64,000 bases of DNA from UBA6168 sp964423205 (GCA_964423205.1 CAYRDX010000008.1:22808-86807); one strand, 5' to 3'. Shown: positions 9,068 through 19,000, counted from the stretch's first letter. Numbers and translations are program-made. Notes: generated from the sequence alone by a model not told the origin.

Positions 9068-10555
9068 ATGGAACCAAAAAAAGACAGGCTTGAAGAATAC
9101 TTCCGCAAATCGCTGGAAGGCCTGAGTGATAAGGCATCACCAGGAGGGTGGGACCTTCCTTCTGAGCACGTGTGGAAAGGCATCGAAAGCGGTATTCCGG
9201 CTGTTGTTACAACTGGTGTAAAAACAATCATCATCAAGTATGCTATTTTTACCGCAGCCGCCTCAACTGTAGGTTTGGCAACAATCCACATGTACAATCA
9301 AAGCAAAGAGGTCAGGGAATTGCAGCAGGAGATTGTTCAGAAAGATAAGGTTATCGAAGATTTAAATGAAGCTTTGTTAGAGGAGCGAAATCAGCCTGAG
9401 CAACCGGAGACTAATATTTCCGACCAACAGAATTCAACTCAATTAACAGATATAAATGAATCAGCTTCTGAGACTAGTTTGCCTTCGGCGCCTGAATATT
9501 TTGATCAAGATTCGAAAAGAGTATCAGCTGACAGAGATTTGTTGAAACCAGAATCATTGAGTGGTGGTACCACCCGGGTTGATAATAAACCCTTGAATAC
9601 GGGATCAAACGCCGGAACAGCCGGACCTGTGTCTCAGGAGAATGTTACTGCATCAAGACTTGGCAGCCTTAATCCATTAAATTGGAAATCACCATTTCTG
9701 AACACAGCCAATCAAATCCCAACGCTTAATTATACATGGAACACCATAAAACCTGTTGTTGGAGCTTATTCCAATCCTGCTTCTGTAAGTGCTTTTATTT
9801 CCCCTGCTTATGCATACCGAAGTGTTTACCACAAGCAAAGAGAAATATCCACACCTTATGAAAAAACAGAGTCGCCGGAATTTTCATTTACCGGTGGCGT
9901 TAATTTCGGTATTCCCGTAGGCAGAAACCTGAGTCTTGGTTCCGGAATTCATTATTCCAGTTTCCATCAGCATTCTAAACACATTGTTGGCCTGCGTTTT
10001 ACTACTATGGGTGGCACGAAGGATGCAAATGGCAATCATGTGAATAAGTACCGCACGAAACTGGAGACTTCGTATGGACTGGTTGAGGTCGAATCAAGGG
10101 TGTCGAGCGACATCAAAAGCACCGGAACCGCAGTTAATGAAGGTAGGGTGTTTCCCATTCGTTATACAGCAGACTTGCACATCAAGCAACTTTCGATCCC
10201 TCTTTATCTTCAGTATCATATTGGCCACCAACGATTGGGCATGATGCTGAAAGGTGGAATAGCTGGTACTTTTTTATTGAGTAATAATCTGGACATTTCC
10301 AATGTGTCCTCTTTGAATAAAGAGTTAAAGCACCTGGGAACATCCATCTTGGAAGAAAAAACTTTACCGGCAACTAAAGATTTCACCCTTGACCTGTACG
10401 CCTCAGTAGGATTCCGGGCCTCTCTTTCAAAGAATCTGGATGTTATGGTTGAACCAACTTTCCGCAAGAATATCACGCCTGTTTTTGAAAACTCAACGCT
10501 GGAGACCAGAATGTTTTCTCTGGCCTTACATTCAGGTCTTGCAATTAAATTTTGA
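9068..10555 (+). CDS. Inner-membrane-anchored protein with C-terminal outer-membrane barrel
   Basis: 495 residues in four visible parts: an acidic and basic N-terminal head of about 50 residues with no signal peptide; one hydrophobic helix at about 53-74 (IIIKYAIFTAAASTVGLATI); a coiled coil at about 78-107 and a disordered Q/S/E/P-rich linker to about 270; and a C-terminal region of amphipathic strands (GGVNFGIPVGRNLSLGSGIH, VEPTFRKNI, final LHSGLAIKF) like the PorT/OMP_b-brl type of outer-membrane barrel. The position right after an ECF sigma gene suggests that the cytoplasmic head binds the sigma factor, with the barrel sensing outer-membrane state. That role is inference; no recognised anti-sigma domain was identified. 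A hairpin terminator follows the stop codon. Confidence 0.75.
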   Translation: MEPKKDRLEEYFRKSLEGLSDKASPGGWDLPSEHVWKGIESGIPAVVTTGVKTIIIKYAIFTAAASTVGLATIHMYNQSKEVRELQQEIVQKDKVIEDLNEALLEERNQPEQPETNISDQQNSTQLTDINESASETSLPSAPEYFDQDSKRVSADRDLLKPESLSGGTTRVDNKPLNTGSNAGTAGPVSQENVTASRLGSLNPLNWKSPFLNTANQIPTLNYTWNTIKPVVGAYSNPASVSAFISPAYAYRSVYHKQREISTPYEKTESPEFSFTGGVNFGIPVGRNLSLGSGIHYSSFHQHSKHIVGLRFTTMGGTKDANGNHVNKYRTKLETSYGLVEVESRVSSDIKSTGTAVNEGRVFPIRYTADLHIKQLSIPLYLQYHIGHQRLGMMLKGGIAGTFLLSNNLDISNVSSLNKELKHLGTSILEEKTLPATKDFTLDLYASVGFRASLSKNLDVMVEPTFRKNITPVFENSTLETRMFSLALHSGLAIKF

Positions 10556-10574
10556 CCTGAGACTAACAATTTTT

Positions 10575-10611
10575 CAAAGCCTTTCCAAAACCCTGGGAAG
10601 GCTTTGTAATT
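10575..10611 (+). terminator. Putative intrinsic terminator
   Basis: CAAAGCCTTTCC (10575-10586) pairs with GGGAAGGCTTTG (10595-10606) through 12 bp with one G-T pair and an 8-nt loop. A short TAATTT follows. It lies 19 bp after the stop of the barrel gene. Confidence 0.65.
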
Positions 10612-10659
10612 TCAGCCCCAGACTACAATACCTACTTCAAAGTCTCAAAAACTCTTACC

Positions 10660-11898
10660 GTGAAAATTTCAGCCCTACTCATTTCCACCCTTCTGTGTAT
10701 TCCCGCCTTTACTCAATCCAGGCTTTTGGATAAAGTGCTTCGCAAGAATGAACATTTATTTCCGGAAGTCTTGAAAAATCCTGGAAAGTATGAGGTACAG
10801 ATCATTTACACTCAAATTAACAGAGACAGAAACAATGAACCTCATTTTAAAACATACAACTACAGGTTAAAACCAGAACATTATTACTACCCTGCCAGCA
10901 CAGTCAAAATGCCAACGGCTTTGGTCGCCATGGAAAAACTGAATAAACTGTCTGTCGTGGGATTGGACAAGGATGCTGACATGAAACATGGAGTGGGGCA
11001 TCCTTTGCAAAAAGCTGTTTACACTGATACAACTTCGTCAACTGGAATGCCGTCGATTGCGCATTATGTGAAAAAGGTATTTCTGGTCAGTGATAACGAT
11101 GCCCACAACCGCCTGTATGAATTTGTTGGGCAGGAATACCTGAATTCGACGCTTTGGACAAAGGGCTTCAATGATGTGCGTTTGCTCCATCGCCTGAGTG
11201 TGAGTGGATTTGACGCCGAGGCTAACCGGCACACCAATCCTGTAAGTTTCAATAAAGGCGACAGCCTGCTTTATTATCAGGGGCCGGTTTATAGTAAAGC
11301 GAATAGTGGATTGAACCTTAAAAGTGAACTAAAAGGAAAGGGATATTACGCAGGTAGTAGCTTGGTAAATACACCATTCGACTTTTCTGAAAAGAATTTT
11401 ATTGCATTGTCCGACTTAAATGAAATGGTGAAAACCATCATTTTCCCAAATTCAGTTCCCGAGCATCAGCGTTTTTTACTGCTTCCGGAGGACTATAATT
11501 TTATTTATAGGGTCATGTCAGAGTTGCCATCTGAAAGCAGGTATCCTGATTACAGTCGATTGCCCGACAATACAGTGAAGTTCTTTATGTTTGGAGATGC
11601 CTTGCCACCTGTGAAAATGCCATCCAATATCAGGATTTTCAACAAAGTAGGAGCTGCTTATGGCTATCTTACTGATGTTGCTTATATCGTCGATTTTGAG
11701 AAGAATATTGAGTTTATGCTGGCAGCAACCATCCATGTGAACGAGGATGGTATTTTCAATGACGATAAATATGAATACAACACTATTGGACTACCCTTCT
11801 TGGCCAATCTTGGGAAGGTAGTTTACGATTATGAAAAAAAACGGAAAAGAAAATTTGAACCGGATTTATCCAGGTTTAAGGGAATTGTGTATGATTAG
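10660..11898 (+). CDS. Exported serine hydrolase of the class A beta-lactamase fold
   Basis: 412 residues beginning with GTG and a signal peptide (about 1-19, ending PAFTQS). The three penicillin-recognising motifs are in order: S80-T-V-K83 in the segment YYPASTVKMPTALVA, S144-D-N146 in FLVSDNDAHNRLYEF, and KVG near residue 328 (FNKVGAAYGYLTDVAYI) in place of the usual KTG. This is the layout of class A beta-lactamases and related peptidases. The protein is longer than a typical beta-lactamase (about 290 residues), with extra sequence between the second and third motifs, so resistance to beta-lactams should not be assumed. A periplasmic peptidase or hydrolase is equally likely. The gene lies 66 bp before a second enzyme of the same superfamily, on the same strand. 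Confidence 0.8.
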   Translation: MKISALLISTLLCIPAFTQSRLLDKVLRKNEHLFPEVLKNPGKYEVQIIYTQINRDRNNEPHFKTYNYRLKPEHYYYPASTVKMPTALVAMEKLNKLSVVGLDKDADMKHGVGHPLQKAVYTDTTSSTGMPSIAHYVKKVFLVSDNDAHNRLYEFVGQEYLNSTLWTKGFNDVRLLHRLSVSGFDAEANRHTNPVSFNKGDSLLYYQGPVYSKANSGLNLKSELKGKGYYAGSSLVNTPFDFSEKNFIALSDLNEMVKTIIFPNSVPEHQRFLLLPEDYNFIYRVMSELPSESRYPDYSRLPDNTVKFFMFGDALPPVKMPSNIRIFNKVGAAYGYLTDVAYIVDFEKNIEFMLAATIHVNEDGIFNDDKYEYNTIGLPFLANLGKVVYDYEKKRKRKFEPDLSRFKGIVYD

Positions 11899-11964
11899 AT
11901 TTTTCTCAAGGAATTCTGCATCATTGCACGATGGTACTGCGTCAACCTCGCTAAATATTGCTTT

Positions 11965-13317
11965 ATGAACCGACTATTGTTACTGCTGCTATTGTTTGCT
12001 GTATTGATCCTTCCTTCTTGTTCAGTTGCTCAGAAAGCGGCCTCCAGAAAGAATCTAAGCAAGAAGGAACAAAAAGCTCTGGACCTTAAACTTGAAGAGT
12101 CGGAGGTTTTTAGCAAACATTTCACGGGATTTGCACTGTACGACCTTGCAGAAAAGCAGATGCTCTATGAATACAATTCCGATAATTATTTTGTCCCGGC
12201 TTCCAATACCAAAATCTTCACCTTATTTACGGCTTTGAAGACACTTGGCGATTCCATTCCCGCAATTCAATACAGCAAACAAGGTGACTTCATGATCATT
12301 TGGGGAACGGGTGACCCTTCCTTTCTGAATTCAAAATTGACTCAGAATCCTGCGGTTTTCAATTTTCTAAAAACACGGCCTGAGCGTTTACTTTTCTCGC
12401 AGTCCAACTTTACTGACCGAAGATTCGGTTCCGGATGGATGTGGAGCGATTATGCCTATTCCTACCAGGCCGAAAAATCTCCTTTCCCGATCTACGGAAA
12501 TTTGGCTAATTTCAGGCAGGACAGCTCCCGGGAAAAGGTGATAGCCCAGCCTCCGTATTTTGAAAAGAAATTGAGACAAGGCCTGCCTCCTGATAAAGAA
12601 GATGTTTTTGCCAGGGCAGAATATGATAATATCTTTTACCATAACACCGTATTCCCAAAATCAAATTTTTCTGTTCATACTTTGCCGTTTATCAGTACTC
12701 CACAAATAGTCGCAGACTTACTTACTGACACTTTAAAAAAGGAGGTTAAAGTTTTAGAAAATGATTTTCTTCCTCCTCCTGACGCCGGTACCGTTTACAG
12801 CATTCTTGCCGACAGCCTTTACAAATTGATGATGCAGGAAAGCGACAACTTCGTCGCCGAACAGTTAATGCTTATGAGTTCTTGGAAGCAGTTTGGCAAT
12901 ATGAATACCCGCCAAATGATAAACCTTGTTCAGCAGGAATACCTGAAAGATTTACCCGACGAGCCACAATGGGTTGATGGGTCAGGGCTTTCGCGGTATA
13001 ATATGTTTACCCCACGTTCACTTGTAGTTCTTTTGGAAAAAATCTACCAAATGGTTCCACAAGAAAGGCTGTTTGCCATTTTCCCTGCGGGTGGAGTATC
13101 CGGTACCATTCGCAACAATTATGGAAATGGTAATCAGCCTTACGTTTTTGCAAAGACCGGAACACTCCGGCATAATCACAGCCTTAGTGGATATCTGGTT
13201 ACGCAAAAAGGCCGGGTATTGATATTCAGTTTTATGCATAACAATTTCACCCAGTCCACAGCCAACATTCGCAGGGAAATGGAGCGGATTCTTTCAGGAC
13301 TTCGCCAAAAATTGTAA
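11965..13317 (+). CDS. D-alanyl-D-alanine carboxypeptidase/endopeptidase, PBP4-like lipoprotein
   Basis: 450 residues of the peptidase S13 family, which removes terminal D-alanine or cuts peptide cross-links in murein. The N-terminus is a lipoprotein signal with lipobox LPSC (Cys19). Catalytic motifs: S80-N-T-K83 (FVPASNTKIFTLF), S293-D-N (QESDNFVAEQL) and K397-T-G (FAKTGTLRHNHSLSGYL); the conserved WVDGSGLSRYN precedes the last. These match DacB/PBP4. It follows another serine enzyme and may share its transcript, because no terminator is visible in the 66-bp gap. The two proteins share the active-site fold but little sequence. Confidence 0.92.
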   Translation: MNRLLLLLLLFAVLILPSCSVAQKAASRKNLSKKEQKALDLKLEESEVFSKHFTGFALYDLAEKQMLYEYNSDNYFVPASNTKIFTLFTALKTLGDSIPAIQYSKQGDFMIIWGTGDPSFLNSKLTQNPAVFNFLKTRPERLLFSQSNFTDRRFGSGWMWSDYAYSYQAEKSPFPIYGNLANFRQDSSREKVIAQPPYFEKKLRQGLPPDKEDVFARAEYDNIFYHNTVFPKSNFSVHTLPFISTPQIVADLLTDTLKKEVKVLENDFLPPPDAGTVYSILADSLYKLMMQESDNFVAEQLMLMSSWKQFGNMNTRQMINLVQQEYLKDLPDEPQWVDGSGLSRYNMFTPRSLVVLLEKIYQMVPQERLFAIFPAGGVSGTIRNNYGNGNQPYVFAKTGTLRHNHSLSGYLVTQKGRVLIFSFMHNNFTQSTANIRREMERILSGLRQKL

Positions 13318-13478
13318 GAATTGCTTTTTAAATGGAATATTGAACTAATTCCCAATTAAATTCTGCACAATTATTGTTCGGTCAAAGAATAGACGGGTAT
13401 TGCATTTTCTCCAAAATATAAGGCTTCTCAAAGCTTCAATTACCTGTAAGCATAAAGCTTCAAATTCTTTACAATGAG

Positions 13479-13508
13479 TTGTTTAACAGGCTCAAACATG
13501 TATCTTTG
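13479..13508 (+). promoter_or_regulatory. Promoter of atpD
   Basis: TATCTTTG at 13501-13508 is an exact match to the Bacteroidota -7 element TAnnTTTG. TTGTTT at 13479-13484 is a reasonable -33 element 16 bp upstream. Transcription would start near 13514, leaving a leader of about 70 nt before atpD. Confidence 0.7.
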
Positions 13509-13582
13509 CGCCGATTTTTCACAGGGGTAATCCCTTTTTCCAAAGAATCTTTCCCGAAATAAACATAAATCAGCAATTGAAG

Positions 13583-15097
13583 ATGAAAAACGTTGGTCAT
13601 ATCAAGCAAATTATCGGCGCTGTAATTGACGTTAGTTTTGCTCAAAAAGGCTCCAAATTGCCTGAAATTCTCAATGCACTTGAAATTACCTGGCCCAATG
13701 GCGACAAACTCATTCTCGAGGTGCAGCAGCATCTTGGCGAAGACAGTGTAAGGGCCATTGCCATGGACTCAACTGATGGCCTCCAAAGAGGAATGGAAGT
13801 AGTTGACCTGGGAGAACCTATCTCCATGCCAGTGGGTGAAGCAATAAAGGGGCGTTTGTTTAACGTAGTTGGCAATCCAATAGATGGTATTGGCCACGTT
13901 CCCAAAGACCAGACATACTCCATTCACCGCAAGCCACCTACTTATGAAGACCTGTCTGTAGAAAAAGAAGTTTTATATACCGGAATCAAGGTTATTGACC
14001 TTATTGAGCCTTATATGAAAGGCGGTAAGATTGGTTTGTTTGGTGGCGCAGGCGTTGGTAAGACGGTTATTATCATGGAGTTGATTAACAATATTGCCAA
14101 AGCTTACGAGGGTATTTCGGTTTTTGCCGGCGTTGGTGAACGTACCCGTGAAGGAAACGACCTGCTTCGGGAGATGATTGAATCAGGAGTAATTAAATAC
14201 GGCGAGGAGTTTACAAAGAGCATGGAAGAAGGCGGATGGGACCTGAATAAGGTTGATAAAGAAGCTTTGGCTAACTCTCAGGCCACCCTCGTGTTTGGTC
14301 AGATGAACGAGCCTCCGGGAGCCCGTGCACGTGTTGCACTTTCCGGTTTGACTGTTGCTGAGTACTATCGCGATGGTGATCTGAATGACCCAACCGGGGG
14401 GCGCGACATCCTCTTTTTCATCGATAACATTTTCCGTTTCACCCAGGCAGGTTCGGAAGTATCAGCTCTTCTTGGCCGTATGCCATCGGCTGTTGGTTAT
14501 CAACCAACACTTGCAACTGAAATGGGTTACATGCAGGAAAGGATTACCTCCACCAAGCGTGGCTCCATTACTTCAGTTCAGGCTGTCTATGTACCTGCTG
14601 ACGACTTGACAGACCCCGCTCCTGCAACAACTTTTGCGCACCTCGATGCCACCACGGTATTGAGCCGTAAGATTGCATCGCTGGGTATTTATCCAGCGGT
14701 AGATCCATTGGATTCCACAAGCCGTATTCTCGACCCTGCTATTATTGGGGACGAGCATTATAAGTGTGCACTTCGCGTAAAACGTATATTGCAGCGTTAT
14801 AATGAATTGCTTGACATCATTGCCATCCTCGGTATGGAAGAACTTTCAGAAGAAGATAAACTGGTTGTTCATCGCGCACGTCGAGTTCAACGTTTCCTTT
14901 CACAGCCATTCCACGTTGCTGAAGCATTTACCGGAACGCCCGGCGTGATGGTTCCAATTGAAGAAACCATAAGGGGATTCAACATGATAATGGATGGTGA
15001 AGTTGACCAATACCCTGAAGCAGCATTCATGCTTAAAGGCTCCATTGATGAAGTGATAGAAGCAGGTCAAAAGATGCTTGCAGAGGTTGGAGCCTAA
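13583..15097 (+). CDS. atpD: F0F1 ATP synthase subunit beta
   Basis: Catalytic beta subunit of the F1 sector, which makes ATP at the inner membrane. The ATG at 13583 (MKNVGHIKQIIGAVIDVSF) is preferred over an in-frame TTG two codons upstream, because it fits the family's N-terminus and gives 504 residues. The Walker A loop GGAGVGKT is at residues 154-161, followed by GERTREGNDL, the Walker B region DILFFIDNIFRFTQAGSEV and the hinge SALLGRMPSAVGYQPTLA. The gene stands with atpC, away from the other ATP synthase genes, a common arrangement in Bacteroidota. It has its own promoter. The 189-bp gap to atpC is mostly occupied by dispersed repeat copy 2. Confidence 0.98.
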   Translation: MKNVGHIKQIIGAVIDVSFAQKGSKLPEILNALEITWPNGDKLILEVQQHLGEDSVRAIAMDSTDGLQRGMEVVDLGEPISMPVGEAIKGRLFNVVGNPIDGIGHVPKDQTYSIHRKPPTYEDLSVEKEVLYTGIKVIDLIEPYMKGGKIGLFGGAGVGKTVIIMELINNIAKAYEGISVFAGVGERTREGNDLLREMIESGVIKYGEEFTKSMEEGGWDLNKVDKEALANSQATLVFGQMNEPPGARARVALSGLTVAEYYRDGDLNDPTGGRDILFFIDNIFRFTQAGSEVSALLGRMPSAVGYQPTLATEMGYMQERITSTKRGSITSVQAVYVPADDLTDPAPATTFAHLDATTVLSRKIASLGIYPAVDPLDSTSRILDPAIIGDEHYKCALRVKRILQRYNELLDIIAILGMEELSEEDKLVVHRARRVQRFLSQPFHVAEAFTGTPGVMVPIEETIRGFNMIMDGEVDQYPEAAFMLKGSIDEVIEAGQKMLAEVGA

Positions 15098-15113
15098 GTG
15101 ATATCAAATGACA

Positions 15114-15263
15114 TTAAGTAAAAAGGCAAAAGTAAAAAGGCAAAAGTAAAAAAGGCAAAAGTAAAAAGGCAACCCCATAGGGGCAGGCAGGCAAAAGTTT
15201 CCAACTGATTTTCAAGTGGTTAAGAAAATAATTTGGCAACTATATTTTTGACTAATTACTAAA
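15114..15263 (+). repeat. Dispersed repeat, copy 2, in the atpD-atpC gap
   Basis: About 150 bp, the copy with the longest tandem part: four units of roughly GTAAAAAGGCAAAA, then the CCCCATAGGGGCAGGCAGGC module, the conserved GATTTTCAAGTGGTTAAGAA stretch, and TATTTTTG at 15243-15250. The -7-like box lies 36 nt before the atpC start. Unit number differs from the other copies, as expected for a slipping tandem repeat. Confidence 0.85.
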
Positions 15264-15286
15264 TAACAAAAGCAGATTTCAGAACC

Positions 15287-15604
15287 ATGGCGATGAACAT
15301 CACGATTTTGACTCCCGAAAGGGAAATATTTAGTGGCGCTATTGTTTCACTCACAGTGCCTGGAACATCGGGTATGTTTCAGGTGCTGACCAATCACGCA
15401 CCAATCGTTTCTTCACTTTCATCAGGGAGCGTTCGACTGGTCACTAATGGCGGGGAGTATAGGTATTTTGATGAGGGGACTGGAACTATTATGACCAGTT
15501 CAAAATCAGGAGAAACGCTTAAGTTCAAAGTTGACGGGGGTTTCATTGAGGTTTTGAGCAATGAGATTTCACTGTTGGTTAGAGGAGTGAAGAATAATAT
15601 TTAA
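15287..15604 (+). CDS. atpC: F0F1 ATP synthase subunit epsilon
   Basis: 105 residues. This is the N-terminal beta-sandwich domain of the epsilon subunit (ILTPEREIFSGAIVSLTVPG, then GTSGMFQVLTNHAPIVSSLS). Compared with the usual bacterial protein of about 135 residues, the C-terminal helical hairpin that can inhibit ATPase activity is mostly absent. Short epsilon subunits of this kind are usual in Bacteroidota. It is downstream of atpD, and the intervening repeat carries a possible extra -7 box. An intrinsic terminator follows 26 bp after the stop codon. Confidence 0.95.
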   Translation: MAMNITILTPEREIFSGAIVSLTVPGTSGMFQVLTNHAPIVSSLSSGSVRLVTNGGEYRYFDEGTGTIMTSSKSGETLKFKVDGGFIEVLSNEISLLVRGVKNNI

Positions 15605-15630
15605 TTGATTTTACGACAATCGAATCATAG

Positions 15631-15663
15631 AAAAGAGGAGGTTTCTTGCCTACTCTTTTTTTT
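15631..15663 (+). terminator. Intrinsic terminator of atpDC
   Basis: AAAAGAG (15631-15637) pairs with CTCTTTT (15653-15659), extended inward by AGG/CCT across one mismatch, and runs straight into a T tract ending at 15663. Confidence 0.8.
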
Positions 15664-15902
15664 GCCCCAAAAAATATTGGTGGAAATGCCGGGGTTGCAA
15701 AGTTCAGTTTGAGTCAATTTTGTTGCTTTCAGCTGGTAGTAAGCTTAACGACAAATTGCTAATAAATTGATCTTAGATATCATTTACATACTATAAATTC
15801 GGCCTCGCTTTTAGGGTAAATTCTAAAAGCAGCGTTTTGAGTAATAGTTGCGTTTTCAGACCGAAGTTAAATCGAATTCATACACTTTCATTTGATGGTG
15901 AC

Positions 15903-15932
15903 CCGCTAATGCCCTGTTAGCGGTAGTTTTTT
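15903..15932 (+). terminator. Second intrinsic terminator, in the susC leader region
   Basis: CCGCTAA (15903-15909) and TTAGCGG (15917-15923) form a perfect 7-bp stem with a 7-nt loop, followed by TAGTTTTTT. atpDC already has its own terminator 270 bp upstream, so this one ends either leftover read-through or a susC leader transcript. A further hairpin, TTGACC/GGTCAA, lies at 15968-15983, between it and the susC start at 16040. The rest of the 435-bp gap shows no gene and no clear promoter. Confidence 0.65.
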
Positions 15933-16039
15933 AGATTGACATTGTTGAGCGTTTTTCAAAGCCATCTTTGACCATTGGGTCAAGGAATGGGTGTTTTATA
16001 ATTTTCATTTATTTATCAAGTTAACCAAATCTCAATTGT

Positions 16040-19000
16040 ATGAAAAAACACCTTTTGATGTTCATGCTTTTGCTGGCCGGTGCTGCTACTCTTATGGCAC
16101 AACGGACAGTATCCGGCAAGGTTACTGACGATAATGGTGAAGCATTAATTGGAGCTTCCATTATTGCGGGAGGGACCTCAGTCGGTACAACCAGTGAACT
16201 GGATGGCACTTTTAGCCTTCAGGTTCCTGCTGGAGTGACTTCACTGATAGTCAGTTATACTGGCTTTTTAACCAAAGAAGTTGAATTGACTGCTTCTACT
16301 GTCTATAATATTACCCTGGCTACTAATGTGGTAGCAATCACAGAGGTGGTAGTTGTAGGTTACGGTACTCAGGCTAAGCGAGAGGTAACAGGATCTATTG
16401 CCCAGGTAAAAGGTAATGACATTGCAAGTCTTGCAACTCCTTCCTTTGAATCCCAGCTTGCTGGCCGCGCTCCCGGTGTTCAGGTAACTACTCAAACAGG
16501 TGTTTTGGGTGAAGCACCCCGTATCCGGATCCGCGGTATTGGTTCTATTTCATCCGGCAATTATCCATTGGTTGTGGTGGACGGTGTTCCCATTTTCACC
16601 GGGGACCTCGGAGGTTATGCTTCCAACAACGCATTAGGAGACATCAACCCTGCTGACATCGAGTCCATTGAAATCTTGAAAGACGGTTCCGCTACGGCTA
16701 TTTACGGCTCACGTGCTGCAAATGGTGTTATGTTGATTACAACAAAAAAAGGATCAAAAGATAAATTTCAGCTTACCTACAATAACTATTTAGGTGTTGC
16801 TCAACCCGTTAATTTGTTCGATTTGTTGAATGCAGAAGAATCCATTCTGATCAACAACGAAAAGCGTGCAAATGCAGGTCAATCAGCCATTGCTGAAACT
16901 TCAACTGCCAATCCAAAGGTTGATGAAGATTGGCAGCGTGCAGTTCTCAGAGATAATGCCTTCCAGCAGGATCACAATATCTCTGCCTCTGGTCAAACCG
17001 ATGCCACCAATTACTACTTCTCTTTGGGTTATACCAGCCAGGAAGGGGTCAGTCTTCCCAATGAATTAAGTCGTTTTACCTTCCGTTCAAACCTGGAGCA
17101 GAAGGTGAAAAAATGGCTCACAGTTGGTACCAACATTGGCGTTACCCGTTCAGAATATTTTGGTATGAACACTGGAGGAAATGCGCTTTCCGGTAATATT
17201 TTTTCTGCCATCAGGCAGTTGCCCAATACGCCAATTTACAATCCTGCTCACCCAACCGGTTATAATATTGACTTAGCGACACCAACATTGGTAGGTCGCT
17301 GGAACAATGCCACTACTATTGGTGACAACCTTCCGAATATTATTTACACGTTAAACAACAACGTTTACAATACAAAAGTAAACCGCACGTTGGCCAATGC
17401 TTTTGGCCAGGTCAATATCCTGGATGGTTTGACATTCAGAACGCAGGTAGGTGTTGACGTTACAGGCACAGAGGGTATGCTTTACTGGAATCCGCTTCAT
17501 GGTGACGGGCAATCTGTAAATGGACGTATGTATAACAATTACCAGAACCTTACTCGCTGGAATGTCCAAAACGTATTGTCCTTTAACAAGACTCTTGGAG
17601 AAAACCACAACTTTGGAGCTGTATTGGTTAATGAATACCAAAAGCAACGCATTAACTCTTTCGAGGCTGCTGGTACTGATTTATCCAACCCATTCTTCAA
17701 GCATAACGTTATCAGTGGTTCTTTTGGCACCCAGTTATCAGGTGGTGGCTTAACAGAAAATGGCTTCATTTCCTATGCAGCCCGTGTTAACTATAATTTT
17801 GCAAGGAAGTATTTCTTCCAGGCCTCTATGCGTTACGACGGACTTTCATCCATGCCTGAAGCCAATAAATGGGGTACTTTCCCAGGTGTGTCTATTGGTT
17901 GGGACATAGCACAGGAGTCATTCCTTAGAGATAATAGGTTGGTAAGTGAATTCAAATTGCGTGGATCATTTGCCGAGGTAGGTAACATCTCTGTTGGAAA
18001 CTATCCTTATGCCGGTCTGTACGGTGCCGCCAAATATGGCGACTACAATGGTCTTGGTTTCGTCCAGATGGGTAACAATTTGCTTCAGTGGGAAACCAGT
18101 GTCAAGTATGGCGGTGGTTTTGATGCGGCTTTTTTGGATGGTAAGTATCGTTTCACCTACGACTACTTCCTGAATGACCAGGATCAACTCATCCTGAGTT
18201 TGCCTACTCCCCCATCATTTGGTATCCCTGGAAACTCTTATTCCAAGAACGTTGGCGCCATGCGCAACTGGGGACATGAGTTCTCCGTGGATGCTAATTT
18301 GATAAGGAAGAGAGACTTTACTTTGAACGCCAATGCAAACATCAGCCTTGTTAAGAATGAGGTAACTGCATTGTATGGTGAGCAAAAAGAAATCATCGGA
18401 ACTTATACCATTATTCGAATTGGTGAATCTATTAACTCAATTTACGGCTTCGACTATGTGGGCGTTAATAAGGCTAATGGCAACCCAATTTACCGTAAGG
18501 CCGATGGCACCTTGGTGCAAGGTAATATCCCAACATCCTCGTACAGGTTGTACAATCCTGAAAATGCAGCCGACGTATCACAAACTGCATCACTTAGTTC
18601 AGTTACTGATAAGAAAGTACTCGGCACTTCGTTGCCAACATATTTCGGAGCCTTCAGTCTTAACTCTACCTTCAAAGGTTTTGATGTAAACATGATGTTC
18701 CGTTTTAGCGGCGGCAACCATATCATGAACCGTACCCGCGACGACCTGAATCAGCATTCATTTACCAACAATGGCCGCGAAATTCTGGGCCGCTGGAAGA
18801 GCGCCTCGGAACCTGGCGACGGATGGACGCCTCGTCTTTGGGCTCAGGGAGGTAACTTTATCAACTTCACAGGGCAAACCAATAGTCGTTTTGTTGAAAA
18901 AGCTGACTTTGTCAAATTCCAAAACTTCGTGATTGGTTACAATCTGCCAAAATCTGTGATTCAAAGGGCTGGTTTTGAAAGAATACGTTTGTTCGCTCAA

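Noticed and set aside
15140..15200. CRISPR-like spacing in repeat copy 2
   Set aside because: Units are contiguous 14-15-bp tandem copies with no unique spacers.
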